The position numbers were made by a program, and so were the translations under genes. A stretch of 64,000 nt of DNA from Sutcliffiella horikoshii (GTDB lineage Bacteria; Bacillota; Bacilli; Bacillales; Bacillaceae_I): NCBI RefSeq assembly GCF_019931755.1, contig NZ_CP082918.1:3824001-3888000 (forward strand), given 5' to 3'. The notes beneath the pieces were generated by a model. The model was not told the origin of the DNA. It searched no databases and worked only from the letters and a program-made list of their open reading frames with translations. Below, one piece after another: positions 1 through 9,554 of this stretch (within the stretch, counting starts at the first letter, position 1; each line of letters begins with the position of its first letter).

Positions 1-1226
1 GCAGTTAAGTATCTATCTGTACCGGAAAGTCTCTCTACATCCACTACCCTACTTACTGGAACTCCGCTAATATTTGTCCAAGCGACTTCATTTGTACCAA
101 TAACGATAATCTTAGAACTAGTACTTGCTTTAGCCGTATTTAGGGCATAGTCATAATCAAGATACTTTCCTAAGAGCTTATCCTGACTGTACACTTCATA
201 TTTAGGCGTAATATAATTCGACCAGACGATGTATCCCGTCTTGTCTTGAGTAACTCTTGTATCTTTTCGGTTTTTGGCAAAATTGATAGCATCTTGTTCT
301 GTATAGAACTCTTGCAATAAACCATTCAATTTATCGTAAACTTTGAATTTATCACTTGTGTAGATAGTTTGTTGCTTATCCTTATCCCATACTTCCACAA
401 ATTTTGTTTGTTTTTTGGCATAGTTCAGCGCATCTTCTTTTTTATCAAAAGTTGCTAGTTTATCACGATCTTTATCATACACTTCATAGATTTTGAAGTA
501 ATTAATAACCGCTGTTGCCAATCCTTGAGCAGCATTTTGCTGGAATTGAGAAGTTTTGATTAGCTTCTCTTCGTCCTTGTTCGTCATAAACCCAAGCTCA
601 ACAAGTACAGATGGCATTTGCGCATTTCTGATAACGAAAAATGCTTGGTGGTTGTGAATACCTCTGTCAATGTATCCCTTTTCAACCTGTCTAATTTTAC
701 CAAGAGTTGAATTATGTACTAATCTAGCAAACTTTCCACTTTCTGCAGCTAGTCCTACCTGTATTGGGTCTGGTGGATATTGCTTTTCCGACTCACTCAT
801 CGCACTGTAATCATAGTAATAAGTTTCAAACCCTTTTGCCACTTGAGAGGTTGGATGTGCGTTATGGTGAATCGAAAGAAACAAACTTTCATCATTGTTG
901 CCTTTAACAAAATTATTTGCCACTACCATTCTTTGAATCAAGTCTTCTTTTGAAGTTGCAGCGAAATCTTTATTATTAGATTCACGTGTCATATAAACCT
1001 TGATGTCTGTGTTCTTTAGTAATTCTTTTAAACGGATTGCTACATCTAAATTAGCATGTTTCTCACAATAACCAGTTTGGTTACCTGAGAATCCACAAGT
1101 ACCGGAGAATTTCCCACCATGCCCCGGATCAATAACTAGTACCTTCTCTGCAAAAGAAACAATTGGTGCCATAAAAAATAGGAACACCAGCAAACTACAA
1201 ATCTTAAAATAATTCACAATTAACAC
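1..1226 (-). CDS. N-acetylmuramoyl-L-alanine amidase with C-terminal CWB2 repeats (partial, 3' end outside window)
   Basis: Secreted zinc amidase that would cut the bond between N-acetylmuramic acid and L-alanine in peptidoglycan. The translation opens with a hydrophobic signal peptide, then VLVIDPGHGG (first zinc-site block), SLFLSIHHNA and VLVELGFMTN, the blocks of the Amidase_3 family. A linker of about 120 residues with repeated short segments such as KFVEVWDKDK and YEVYDKDRDK follows. The last visible residues, VERLSGTDRYLTA, are the start of a first CWB2 repeat, so the gene continues past base 1. The start is probably GTG at 1226, four bases after GGGAGG (1231-1236); GTG at 1217 is the alternative. 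Unlike lytC in this window, the catalytic domain precedes the CWB2 block. Confidence 0.9.
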   Translation of the reverse strand, partial: MLIVNYFKICSLLVFLFFMAPIVSFAEKVLVIDPGHGGKFSGTCGFSGNQTGYCEKHANLDVAIRLKELLKNTDIKVYMTRESNNKDFAATSKEDLIQRMVVANNFVKGNNDESLFLSIHHNAHPTSQVAKGFETYYYDYSAMSESEKQYPPDPIQVGLAAESGKFARLVHNSTLGKIRQVEKGYIDRGIHNHQAFFVIRNAQMPSVLVELGFMTNKDEEKLIKTSQFQQNAAQGLATAVINYFKIYEVYDKDRDKLATFDKKEDALNYAKKQTKFVEVWDKDKQQTIYTSDKFKVYDKLNGLLQEFYTEQDAINFAKNRKDTRVTQDKTGYIVWSNYITPKYEVYSQDKLLGKYLDYDYALNTAKASTSSKIIVIGTNEVAWTNISGVPVSRVVDVERLSGTDRYLT

Positions 1227-1266
1227 TTAACCTCCCAAGAATGAAAAAATTATCGAATCTTGCTAT

Positions 1267-1275
1267 ATTATACCA
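1267..1275 (-). promoter_or_regulatory. Extended -10 promoter for the partial amidase
   Basis: On the minus strand the sequence reads TGGTATAAT, a perfect TATAAT preceded by an extended TG motif, about 40 bases upstream of the amidase start. I see no good -35 box. Confidence 0.45.
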
Positions 1276-1429
1276 TCGTAATTTACAGAATTGTGTCGTT
1301 TTTTACATTTTTTATATTTACATTTCGTAAGGATTAACAAGAATATTGCGACAAATAAAGGTTTTTCTTCATATTCATTAATTAAAATAAACCAAAAGCA
1401 CTATATTTCAGATTATCCTTCCAACAACG

Positions 1430-1466
1430 AATAAAGCCGCCAGAGGTTACCCCCAGCGGCTTTATT
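1430..1466 (-). terminator. Rho-independent terminator after the Vpr-like protease gene
   Basis: Perfect 11-bp stem AATAAAGCCGC / GCGGCTTTATT with a 15-base loop, just after the stop codon at 1479 and rich in T on the exit side. Confidence 0.85.
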
Positions 1467-1478
1467 ACAATCAACCTA

Positions 1479-4400
1479 TTACTTTACGATTTTTGCTAAG
1501 TGCTCAAACACTGAAGCAGATACAGCATTTTCTCCACCAATAACAGTTAAAGTATCTACTCCCTCAGAAGTTAAGAAACCTTCAACATGGCCAGAAACGC
1601 TAGTTCCAACTAGTAAAATACCAGTATGGTGATTTGCAGCAAGTGCCGCACCAGCTAGTGCATCAGCAAACTGCTTGCCTGTTGCAACATAGTAATGGTT
1701 TGCATCTAAATCAAAGTGCTTTGCAACATTTACAGCAGTTTCATAACGATCTTTTCCACCAATTCTCTTAGGATTTGGTAGGGATTTCAATACGTTGTCA
1801 GAAACAGCAGCTGTTCCACCCACAACAATAGCTTGTTTAGGGCTAAGTGCGATTAATGCTGCATTCGTTTGTTTTGGTAATTCTTTTTGATCCGTTAATA
1901 GAATTGGCATGCCGTTTTGTGCTGCGTAAGAAGCAACAGATAAAGCATCTGGGAAGTTCTTGCCATTAACAACAACTACTCCATTCGCTCCATTTGGTGC
2001 AACTTCTGTAGCAATTGCTCCAGCAGTAGACCATCTATCAGAACCGGATAAGCGTTTCACTTCAAGACCATGCGCTTTGAAAGTATCTTCCACACCTTTG
2101 CTTACAGCTGCAGTTCCACCAAGGATGTAGACTTTCTTCGCACCTAATCTCTCAATCTCAGCTTTTGTAGCATCTGGTAGAGATGCAGTTTTTGTTAATA
2201 GTAGTGGTGCATTGTATTTATGAGCCAACGGTACACCAGCAAGTGCATCTGCATAGTTGTCTCCACGTGCAATAACTACTACATCAGACTGTTCCCAACC
2301 TTCTTTACTTAATTCTACTGCAGTAGCATAACGATCTGCACCTCTTAAGCGATCAACACGCTCTGCAACTTCATTTCGGTAAACAGTTACTTCTTTCGTT
2401 ACTGTGTTTCCACCTAGGTCTGTTAAAGTGAAGACAAAGTGGTTGTTTCCTGGTTCTAGACTTAGGGTAGTATCATATTCCACGCTAGCAGGCTCCATGA
2501 TTTTCACAGGGCTTGTGAAAGGCTGTTCGAATACATGGTTATCATCCACGTGAAGAGAAACATAGTTGAAGTTGTCTTCTAAAAGAGTAGTAGCTGTTAC
2601 TTCTTCTACATCCATATCAACAAACTTCGGTACATCTACAGTTAAAGTCGGCACTGTTGTGTCAACGAAAACTTTTCTTGAAATTCCGAATTCATTACCA
2701 GCGCCGTCAAGAGCAGTGATAAGAACATCGTAATATCCGTCTTCTTCATATGTTACTGTCGTTTCGAATTTGTAGCGGTCTTCTCCCTCTTCATTTACAA
2801 GAGTCGTAGCTACTTCATTACCATTTACCATTACCTTTTCTACACGGACATCATCTGTAACATAACCAGACACAGGTACCTCATTTGTTGCATATGCTCC
2901 AAATGGTTCTGGATCCATCATGAATATTACAGGTTCTGTAGTATCACCAAAAGTGTACGTATCGAAACCGATATTCATTACTTTGTCTACTGCAATTACA
3001 TCAATATCATTAATATCAGAAGTAGGTAATGTTACATTTTTAGCACCAGCGTCAAGAACCGTCGCTTTACCATTAACATAAACAACGATTGCGTCGATTC
3101 CAACTCCTGCATCAGTAGCATTCCATTCAAGTTCACCAGTTTCTTCATTGAAAGATGTGATTTCCACTGTTGGTGCAGTAGTATCAACTACAACTGGAAT
3201 CTTTTTAGATTGCCATTTATCTGTTCCATCCACTAGAGCGTTGATTTCATAATAGTATTTACCGTCAGCAACTACATTGCCTTTAACCGTACCATCCCAA
3301 GCACGATCAGCATTCAATGAGAAGTATGAGCCATTTCCAGCGTTAAAGAAATTCTTTCTTACATAGTTCGAAGATAAGATTCTACGAACTTGTTTTCCAT
3401 TTTCATCAAGTACATTGTAATGTACTTCTTTGGCGTTACGCAGGTATGCGTTTAGGAAATTGATGCTATCGTTCCATCCGTCTTGGTTAGGACTTAAACC
3501 ATAGTAAGCATTTCCTTCTTCATCATTTAAGTGAGTCATCCAGAACTGTGCATCTTCCACACCATCTTCAAAAACTGCATCAGCTGGGAATCCAACGTCA
3601 TAATACTTATCTTCACCAAATGCCATGAAGCCATCTAATACAGAAGGCTCGCTCCAATCACCATAGAAGCCTAAGAATGGAACAGAAAGATCTGCTTCAT
3701 ATTCATGAGAAAGTGTTACAAAACCTTCTACAAAAATATTTTCGACTAGATCCATACTTGTAGGTGTGCCATCCGCTTTATAACCAGGGACTTTTGCATT
3801 TGCTAAGTCAATAGAAACAGTAAATTCTTTCGTTTCACCAGCAGCCAGTGTAAGCTCTTTAGGAGCTGTCACTTTCGCGCCTTCTAAAGCACCAGTTGTT
3901 AATGCGTTTAGAGTTGGACCATTATCTTGCTCTAAGAACGAGTCTGTTAAAACCGAAGTATCAACTTTGTATGAAACTTCGTAATCTGCAATATTAGTAG
4001 CAGAAAGAGTGAAACTTACTTTAGTGGAATCAAATGCTTTTAATTCTACTTTCCCTTCACCGCTATTCTTTTCCACTACATATGCAGGAGTATCGACTGC
4101 TGCAAAAAGTTGCATCATTCCCGCACCTTGACGGCGAGGAGAATAGTCATTACCATACAAATCTTCGATACTGTCAGCAGTGTTCATCATCAAAGCTTTT
4201 GCCATTCTAGTACGCTCTTCAGCGTTCAGATCAGTAAATCTCTCATCAGTTTTCAAGTATTGTTGAACTAGTGCAGCTCCACCAGCTACGTGAGGAGCAG
4301 CCATGGAAGTACCACTTTTAACTCCATACTTGTCATCATTTAAAGTAGAGTAGATGTTTCCACCAGGAGCTGTTATTTCCGGCTTTAATTCTAAACTTGG

Positions 4401-6053
4401 AGTAGTTCCCCAAGAAGTAAAGTCTGTCATTCTACCCATCTCAGGGCTTTCTTTTTGGTTCAATTGTTCTACGTTTCCATCAGTATTACCATTTTTAAGA
4501 GCTTCTACGATAGCTTGACCGTCCCCATAGCTAAGCTTCATGAACGGAATAGCCCAACCACCTTGATCTTCATAGAAGAGTGAAGCAGGGTTATTGTTAT
4601 AAACGACAATTCCTGCTGCTCCTGCAGCTGCAGCATTTTGCGTTTTGTCGAAGAAAGTTAATTCTCCACGTGACATTACTACTACTTTACCAGTAACGTC
4701 TACACCTTGGTAATCAGCAGGATGACCAAGGCCATCTAATAAAAACAGTTCCACTTCTGCAAGGTCTTCCCAGCTATCAATGCCGTATCCAACCCCTTCA
4801 AAGTCTGTTCCATCAATAGTTAAAGAATGTTGATATAAATAAGCTGTGTTACCTGAAGCAGCCACTTGTAAAGTATCTTTGTTAAGACCTGGCGCTCCAA
4901 CTACTCCGATATCAGGATTTTGGAATAATGGATTATCCCAACCGTATCCGATATGACCGGAGTTACCAGCAGATACAGAAGAAACGATTCCGTTTTCAAC
5001 TGCACGAGTAATTGCTACATCTTCAGCGCTATCTGCTTCATAGAAGGAAGCAGTAGAACCTAAACTCATATTTAGGACATCTGCACCAAGTTTGATAGAA
5101 TCATCGATTGCAGCAAGATAAATATCTGACCAAGTAGAAGGATATAAAGGATCATTTGAGAATACTTTCATCCCTAATACTTGCGCTTCAGGTGCTACAC
5201 CCATGATTTCTCCATTTGCAACTACGGTACCAGCGACGTGCATCCCGTGTTCGGATGGAGCAGGTCCTACATCTTTAATTTCGTAGTTTTGGTCATAGTA
5301 GTTATAGCCATAAGGTACTTTTTCAGTATAGAATTTCCCTTTAAGACCTTCAGAGCTTACTAGACCATCTACAAGGTCTTTCGTTAAGTATTCTTCCGTG
5401 TCATCACTTAACACGAAATCTTTGTGAGAAGGATCTACTCCGGAGTCAATAACCGAAACGACCATACCTTCTCCTTTGAAATGAGCATCAGCCCAAACTT
5501 GCATAGATTGAATATAGTCATGACTAGTAGTCATGTTTGGTTCAAATTCTGGACGATTATACTCATTTGCTAAGTATACGTTTGCTACGCCATTTAAAGC
5601 TTCGATTTTCTTAATGTCACCAAACATCACTTCACCACTGAAACCATTGAAGGCTGTAGTAAATTGGTGCTTGTACTCCATAGATACACCTTTAGAAGAA
5701 ATAGCAGATTTAACAGTAGCCTGCTGATTTTCGACTGCATCTACTAATGATTTTTTAGTAGATTCTTCAAGGTCTTTATAAAGAACATTTTGCTTTGTTG
5801 CATATTGAATTGGCGCTTCTCCATCCAATTCAACAATTACACGGACTTTATCCGTTGCTGAGAATGAAGCTTTCGCTACTTCTGCAGTTTCCTCAAACTT
5901 TTGTCTTTCATCAAGCATTTCTCTTACTTCTTTTAGATCAATCCCATTAGGTGTTTTCGTTACCGATGTAGCACCAACAGCAAACTGCAGGTTGGAGAAC
6001 ACTAGTAAGAAAGCCACAAAACCTAGAAAGCACTTACGAAGTTGCACTAACAA
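1479..6053 (-). CDS. Vpr-like subtilisin-family serine protease with three C-terminal CWB2 repeats
   Basis: Large secreted serine endopeptidase (1524 aa) held at the cell wall. Order: signal peptide (about 1-27), I9-type propeptide (about 65-165), S8 catalytic domain with Asp203 (VIDSGVD), His269 (HGMHVAGT), Asn364 (SAGNSG) and Ser583 (GTSMAAPH). A PA domain is inserted between His and Ser at about 440-530. An Fn3-like/Ig-like C-terminal extension follows (one segment, YGLSPNQDGWNDSI, resembles FlgD-type Ig modules), then three CWB2 repeats from about 1230 to the end (RLRGADRYATA, RLSGSDRWSTA, RIGGKDRYETA). B. subtilis Vpr is about 800 aa and has no CWB2, so this is a long anchored variant. 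The start is TTG at 6053 behind GGGGGAGG; GTG at 6047 has better spacing. It is flanked by its own promoter and terminator, so probably monocistronic. Confidence 0.93.
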   Translation of the reverse strand: MLVQLRKCFLGFVAFLLVFSNLQFAVGATSVTKTPNGIDLKEVREMLDERQKFEETAEVAKASFSATDKVRVIVELDGEAPIQYATKQNVLYKDLEESTKKSLVDAVENQQATVKSAISSKGVSMEYKHQFTTAFNGFSGEVMFGDIKKIEALNGVANVYLANEYNRPEFEPNMTTSHDYIQSMQVWADAHFKGEGMVVSVIDSGVDPSHKDFVLSDDTEEYLTKDLVDGLVSSEGLKGKFYTEKVPYGYNYYDQNYEIKDVGPAPSEHGMHVAGTVVANGEIMGVAPEAQVLGMKVFSNDPLYPSTWSDIYLAAIDDSIKLGADVLNMSLGSTASFYEADSAEDVAITRAVENGIVSSVSAGNSGHIGYGWDNPLFQNPDIGVVGAPGLNKDTLQVAASGNTAYLYQHSLTIDGTDFEGVGYGIDSWEDLAEVELFLLDGLGHPADYQGVDVTGKVVVMSRGELTFFDKTQNAAAAGAAGIVVYNNNPASLFYEDQGGWAIPFMKLSYGDGQAIVEALKNGNTDGNVEQLNQKESPEMGRMTDFTSWGTTPSLELKPEITAPGGNIYSTLNDDKYGVKSGTSMAAPHVAGGAALVQQYLKTDERFTDLNAEERTRMAKALMMNTADSIEDLYGNDYSPRRQGAGMMQLFAAVDTPAYVVEKNSGEGKVELKAFDSTKVSFTLSATNIADYEVSYKVDTSVLTDSFLEQDNGPTLNALTTGALEGAKVTAPKELTLAAGETKEFTVSIDLANAKVPGYKADGTPTSMDLVENIFVEGFVTLSHEYEADLSVPFLGFYGDWSEPSVLDGFMAFGEDKYYDVGFPADAVFEDGVEDAQFWMTHLNDEEGNAYYGLSPNQDGWNDSINFLNAYLRNAKEVHYNVLDENGKQVRRILSSNYVRKNFFNAGNGSYFSLNADRAWDGTVKGNVVADGKYYYEINALVDGTDKWQSKKIPVVVDTTAPTVEITSFNEETGELEWNATDAGVGIDAIVVYVNGKATVLDAGAKNVTLPTSDINDIDVIAVDKVMNIGFDTYTFGDTTEPVIFMMDPEPFGAYATNEVPVSGYVTDDVRVEKVMVNGNEVATTLVNEEGEDRYKFETTVTYEEDGYYDVLITALDGAGNEFGISRKVFVDTTVPTLTVDVPKFVDMDVEEVTATTLLEDNFNYVSLHVDDNHVFEQPFTSPVKIMEPASVEYDTTLSLEPGNNHFVFTLTDLGGNTVTKEVTVYRNEVAERVDRLRGADRYATAVELSKEGWEQSDVVVIARGDNYADALAGVPLAHKYNAPLLLTKTASLPDATKAEIERLGAKKVYILGGTAAVSKGVEDTFKAHGLEVKRLSGSDRWSTAGAIATEVAPNGANGVVVVNGKNFPDALSVASYAAQNGMPILLTDQKELPKQTNAALIALSPKQAIVVGGTAAVSDNVLKSLPNPKRIGGKDRYETAVNVAKHFDLDANHYYVATGKQFADALAGAALAANHHTGILLVGTSVSGHVEGFLTSEGVDTLTVIGGENAVSASVFEHLAKIVK

Positions 6054-6143
6054 AAACCTCCCCCGAATATTGTTGAAAAATGAAACGATACGTAAAAAGA
6101 TAGTCCTCCTTTCTTCCTACATAAGATTTCAAATTACAGTATA

Positions 6144-6172
6144 ATTTTACAGAGGGATTACTTTTTAGTCAA
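6144..6172 (-). promoter_or_regulatory. SigA-type promoter for the Vpr-like protease
   Basis: Minus strand: -35 TTGACT (6167-6172), 17-base spacer, -10 TAAAAT (6144-6149), about 90 bases upstream of the start codon. Confidence 0.6.
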
Positions 6173-6218
6173 TTGTTTATCTTTTAAATATTTAGAATAT
6201 TATTTGTTGCATAGAAAA

Positions 6219-6247
6219 AGGAGCCTCTAATTAAAGAATGACTCCTT
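6219..6247 (-). terminator. Terminator after the PPC-like CWB2 gene
   Basis: Imperfect stem AAGGAGTC / GGCTCCTT followed by a T run on the minus strand, immediately after the stop codon of the 6255-7436 gene. Confidence 0.6.
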
Positions 6248-6254
6248 CATAAAA

Positions 6255-7436
6255 CTATTTTACTATATTTGCATTTATTGAATTTTTTCCGCCATAGATG
6301 TAATAATGCTCAACCTTCGCTTCTTTTAAATATCCTGTAAGTTCATTAATCATCGTATGCCCATTTACTAATACTATTGGCATATTGTTCTTGGATGCAA
6401 AGTTACTTCCGCTCAATGCATCCGGGAACATTTTGCCGCTTGCTATTCCTACCGCTACACTTTCTGGATAGAACTTTTTGGCTACTTCAACTGAAGTCAT
6501 GTATCTATTAGTACCTGACACTCTAGAAACATTCTTGACACCGGCAGCTTTCAACTTTTTCACCGCATCTTCTGTAACCGCAGACTTTCCACCTACTACA
6601 GTGACCTTTTTCACTTTGTGTTGTTTTACGTATTCCTCCAATTCTTTTGTCAAAGTAATCTTGGAGGTATTAAGCAATACAGGTGTCGTAGTATTTGATG
6701 CGTATGTGGCGATACTTAAAGCGTCAGCAAAGTCTAAACCTGATACTACTATAATTTCATCTGGATTTTTCTTCACTTTTTTTGCTATTTCAATAGAAGT
6801 TTTTGTTCTGTTTTCACCAGAGATTCTATCTACTTTAAAGGATTTTTCAAAGCTTTTTTCCACATTGGAAGAAATTGCATTTGTTCCTCCAAGGATAATT
6901 ACCTTTCCATCTTTCTTCAAAAGGCGCTTCGTTTCATCTATTGCACTTTGTAGAACTTTGTCGCTATCGTTAACTAGCAAAGTAGTTCCGTTCATAACTT
7001 GATTCAATACGACCGCAGCCAATGCATCTGGATAATTCTTTCCATTCGCAAGAAGAACGACATCCAAGGAGTGGTCTGGAATTCTATTAGAAAACGCTAA
7101 GGAGGTATCATATCTGTCAGGACCAGAAATCCTTTCTTTATGCCCTTCTCCTGGTATCATTTTCGTCTTAACCCTCAATTGATAAGGCTTTAAACTAGGG
7201 TTTCCATCTGAACTTGAAACAGCTAGATAATATGGTCCTGAATCTTGAACGACAGTCATTAAAATTTCTGTATCACCTTGTCTATAAACACTTGATTCTT
7301 TTACCAAAGTCCCTTTTTTGTCGTACAATTTAATACTAGCATCAATGTCAGAAAAGTTAAGGTAGCCAGTTGACTCCCATTCGAACTCCCCGGCTTGCTG
7401 TAATGCAACAAGTTGTTCTTTTGATGTGTTATACAT
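6255..7436 (-). CDS. CWB2 repeat protein, probably 5'-truncated (no signal peptide)
   Basis: The 393-aa reading frame has three CWB2 repeats (RISGPDRYDTS, RISGENRTKTS, RVSGTNRYMTS) from about residue 103 to the end. About 80 residues before them (YLNFSDIDASIKLYDKKG ... GPYYLAVSSSDG) resemble the PPC (bacterial pre-peptidase C-terminal) beta fold. CWB2 proteins act outside the cell, but this frame starts at MYNTSKEQ with no signal peptide and no clear ribosome binding site. An in-frame stop (TAG) lies six codons upstream. The likely explanation is loss of the original 5' end, leaving a pseudogene or a cytoplasmic dead form. The repeats themselves are intact, so the loss may be recent. Confidence 0.75.
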   Translation of the reverse strand: MYNTSKEQLVALQQAGEFEWESTGYLNFSDIDASIKLYDKKGTLVKESSVYRQGDTEILMTVVQDSGPYYLAVSSSDGNPSLKPYQLRVKTKMIPGEGHKERISGPDRYDTSLAFSNRIPDHSLDVVLLANGKNYPDALAAVVLNQVMNGTTLLVNDSDKVLQSAIDETKRLLKKDGKVIILGGTNAISSNVEKSFEKSFKVDRISGENRTKTSIEIAKKVKKNPDEIIVVSGLDFADALSIATYASNTTTPVLLNTSKITLTKELEEYVKQHKVKKVTVVGGKSAVTEDAVKKLKAAGVKNVSRVSGTNRYMTSVEVAKKFYPESVAVGIASGKMFPDALSGSNFASKNNMPIVLVNGHTMINELTGYLKEAKVEHYYIYGGKNSINANIVK

Positions 7437-7548
7437 TATTCTTGTCAGGTTCTACCCCTATATGATGAGCTTCTACATTTCCCAAGCTCACTTCTTCCTC
7501 TTACCAGCAATGTTCTACCTTTATTAATTTCCGCTACTTTTTACAGAC

Positions 7549-7577
7549 AAAAAAAGAACGCAACTTTAGTCACGTCC
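7549..7577 (-). terminator. Terminator after the acyltransferase-like membrane gene
   Basis: Minus strand: a 9-bp stem with some G-U pairs, GGACGTGAC / GTTGCGTTC, loop TAAA, then seven T residues (7549-7555). Confidence 0.75.
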
Positions 7578-7590
7578 ACCTAACCAACAC

Positions 7591-8703
7591 CTACACTCTC
7601 ACATATTTCTTATTAGCATGCATAACCACTGCAACGATGGACCAGAACAATACAAATAAGCCACTATAAAAGATATGCGGATACGCCACACTTCCCTCTA
7701 AAAACTCAAACAATAATGAAGCAAGAGATCCTTCTCTTCCATACAGATTAATAACAATCTTTCCGAATAACAGGAATACAAGCATCTTCCCAAAATAAAT
7801 TAAAAAGCTGTTTCGTCCGAATGCCTCTAAGTACCAAAGAGGGATTCCTGTAAGCTTCCCTTGCTTCCTTTCTCTTGTATCAATAAGGTAAAAAAGGATC
7901 GCCAGAAGTAGCAAGGTTAATCCGCTTGCTAGCATTGCAAAAGAAGGTGTCCATAACCGCTTATTTAATTCTATAAAGTTATTAAAAATAAATGCTAATG
8001 ATATGAGCCCTATAGAGATGCTAAAAACTCGTCGAAGAATCTGTTTTCTACTATTTAACACCAGCCCCACCGCAAAACCAAAAGCAACATTAGACAAGGC
8101 ACTAAATATAGACAAAATTCCCTCAGGATCAAATCCTTTCTCTCCTTGTGCATACATGTGATTTTCACCGAACACTATCGCATCTACCACTCCTGAAGGA
8201 TTACAATCTCGCTGAGGCACACCACCTTCACAACCTCCGCTACCTAACACAAGAACTGCTAAATAAGCACTTGCTATAAGCAACCCTATGGCCAGCATAC
8301 TCTTCCAGCCTTTAGCCAAATAAGACAGGATAACAACCCCAAGTCCAGTGAGCGCAAACAATTGCAAAACACCGGTATACCTTAACGTAGCAAAATCTAG
8401 GCTCCAAGAAGATATTAAGTTAAATAGAAGTCCATATAGAACCAGTAAAAAAGTTCTCCTAAGAAGGTCTTTCCATTTCACGCCTTTCCGGTAAACAATA
8501 GCCAAGCCAATTCCGTACACTGTCAAAAAGGCCGGAAATACAAGGTCTGTTATCGTCAACCCGTACCAATATGCATGGCGGAGATAATCATAATCCCCTC
8601 CTCCAGGCAACGCACTGACAAATACAGATAGGAGGACGACAATCCCCCTTGTAATATCTATGGATCTATATCTTTTTTTCACGCTAGAATTATTGGCTGC
8701 CAT
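7591..8703 (-). CDS. Multi-pass membrane protein of the HGSNAT/DUF5009 acyltransferase-like family
   Basis: Integral membrane protein of about 370 aa with some ten hydrophobic segments. The N-terminal motif KKRYRSIDITRGIVVLLSVF is typical of the heparan-alpha-glucosaminide N-acetyltransferase-like/DUF5009 group, thought to move acetyl groups across the membrane onto sugars. I chose ATG at 8703 (MAANNSS), because residues upstream of it in the longer open frame have no family character and would run into the divergent gene. The ribosome binding site is weak. It is divergent from a PIG-L deacetylase lipoprotein, suggesting a paired acetylation/deacetylation function, which is inference. The substrate is unknown. 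Confidence 0.75.
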   Translation of the reverse strand: MAANNSSVKKRYRSIDITRGIVVLLSVFVSALPGGGDYDYLRHAYWYGLTITDLVFPAFLTVYGIGLAIVYRKGVKWKDLLRRTFLLVLYGLLFNLISSWSLDFATLRYTGVLQLFALTGLGVVILSYLAKGWKSMLAIGLLIASAYLAVLVLGSGGCEGGVPQRDCNPSGVVDAIVFGENHMYAQGEKGFDPEGILSIFSALSNVAFGFAVGLVLNSRKQILRRVFSISIGLISLAFIFNNFIELNKRLWTPSFAMLASGLTLLLLAILFYLIDTRERKQGKLTGIPLWYLEAFGRNSFLIYFGKMLVFLLFGKIVINLYGREGSLASLLFEFLEGSVAYPHIFYSGLFVLFWSIVAVVMHANKKYVRV

Positions 8704-8759
8704 AATATTTGTGCCTACACTTTCATCTATAAAGTTTGATAAAATGATTGTAGCATACT

Positions 8760-8766
8760 TGTCGAA
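8760..8766 (+). promoter_or_regulatory. Perfect Spo0A box (TGTCGAA) in a divergent promoter region
   Basis: TTGTCGAAC contains the 0A-box core TGTCGAA. It lies 57 bases upstream of the membrane acyltransferase start and 17 bases upstream of the PIG-L start, overlapping the latter's leader. A single seven-base match is weak evidence of binding. Confidence 0.3.
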
Positions 8767-8782
8767 CAGGAAAGGACCACTG

Positions 8783-9511
8783 ATGAAAAAATTAATACTT
8801 CTATTAACAATAATATTAGCAGGCTGCTCTGCCACCAAGAATGATCAGCTTGAAGTATTCTATTCCCCCCATCCAGATGATGAGGTTCTTAGCTTAGGAC
8901 CGGCTATCATTCATGCCTTATCTGCAAGTAAAGAAGTCCATGTTGTATTATTGTCAAAAGGGAAAGCAAGCAAAGCCATCAATACCGTTAATGAGCGATT
9001 AGAATCGGAAGGCCACCCTCTCATCTCAGTCGATGAGTTTGGGGATGCAAGAGCAGCAGAATTTAAGACGGCAGTTAGTGCTCTTGGTGTGAAAGCATCC
9101 AACGTGACAATCCTTGATCTGCCAGACGGAAAACTAAACAAAGATGACATATCAGAAATCATTCTCCAAAAAGAAAACCTTAATGCTAAAGTCATACACC
9201 ACGTTATGAGTGATAAAGACCCTCACTCTGATCATTCTGTGACAGGACAAGCACTCCATGACTTAATAGATGCAGAAATAGTGCATAATGGAAAATTCTA
9301 TTTTCCTGTCCAAGAACACGGAAATTTCCCTTTTGATAACAAAATAAAACTTATAAACAAAGATCAAAAATCCCGCATGAAAGATGCATTAGAAGCTTAT
9401 GAAAAATGGGATCCTGCTTCCGGCAGTTATTCCATAGGCAAAATTTCTGTCCCAGATTACTTTATTTCAGCAAAAAACAATATGGAAAGCCGGTACCATT
9501 ACAAACCATAA
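8783..9511 (+). CDS. PIG-L family (LmbE-like) deacetylase lipoprotein
   Basis: Predicted zinc-dependent N-acetyl-sugar deacetylase anchored to the outer face of the membrane. It begins MKKLILLLTIILAGCSA with a lipobox (LAGC, lipidated Cys about residue 15), and the PIG-L zinc motif SPHPDDEV follows at once. A second metal-ligand segment, DPHSDHSV, is about two thirds along. It is 242 aa, normal for the family. The start is ATG at 8783 behind AGGAAAGGA; the open frame upstream is ignored because it has no ribosome binding site. Divergent from the membrane acyltransferase-like gene. Substrate unknown; a cell-wall glycan or small amino-sugar is plausible. Confidence 0.85.
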   Translation: MKKLILLLTIILAGCSATKNDQLEVFYSPHPDDEVLSLGPAIIHALSASKEVHVVLLSKGKASKAINTVNERLESEGHPLISVDEFGDARAAEFKTAVSALGVKASNVTILDLPDGKLNKDDISEIILQKENLNAKVIHHVMSDKDPHSDHSVTGQALHDLIDAEIVHNGKFYFPVQEHGNFPFDNKIKLINKDQKSRMKDALEAYEKWDPASGSYSIGKISVPDYFISAKNNMESRYHYKP

Positions 9512-9554
9512 AAAAAACAGGATGGAAAACAATTGTTTTCCATCCTGTTTTTTT
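9511..9554. terminator. Bidirectional terminator between convergent genes
   Basis: Near-perfect palindrome with arms ACAGGATGGAAAACAA and its complement, with A-run and T-run on opposite sides. It serves the PIG-L gene and the NlpC/P60 gene. Confidence 0.92.

Noticed and set aside
61..1100. Reading the first gene as a second lytC
   Set aside because: The amidase domain comes before the CWB2 repeats, the reverse of LytC order, and it lies 30 kb from lytB.
8660..8782. Extended N-terminus for the PIG-L protein
   Set aside because: The lipoprotein signal starts at 8783 behind a good ribosome binding site; upstream residues are the antisense of the divergent gene.
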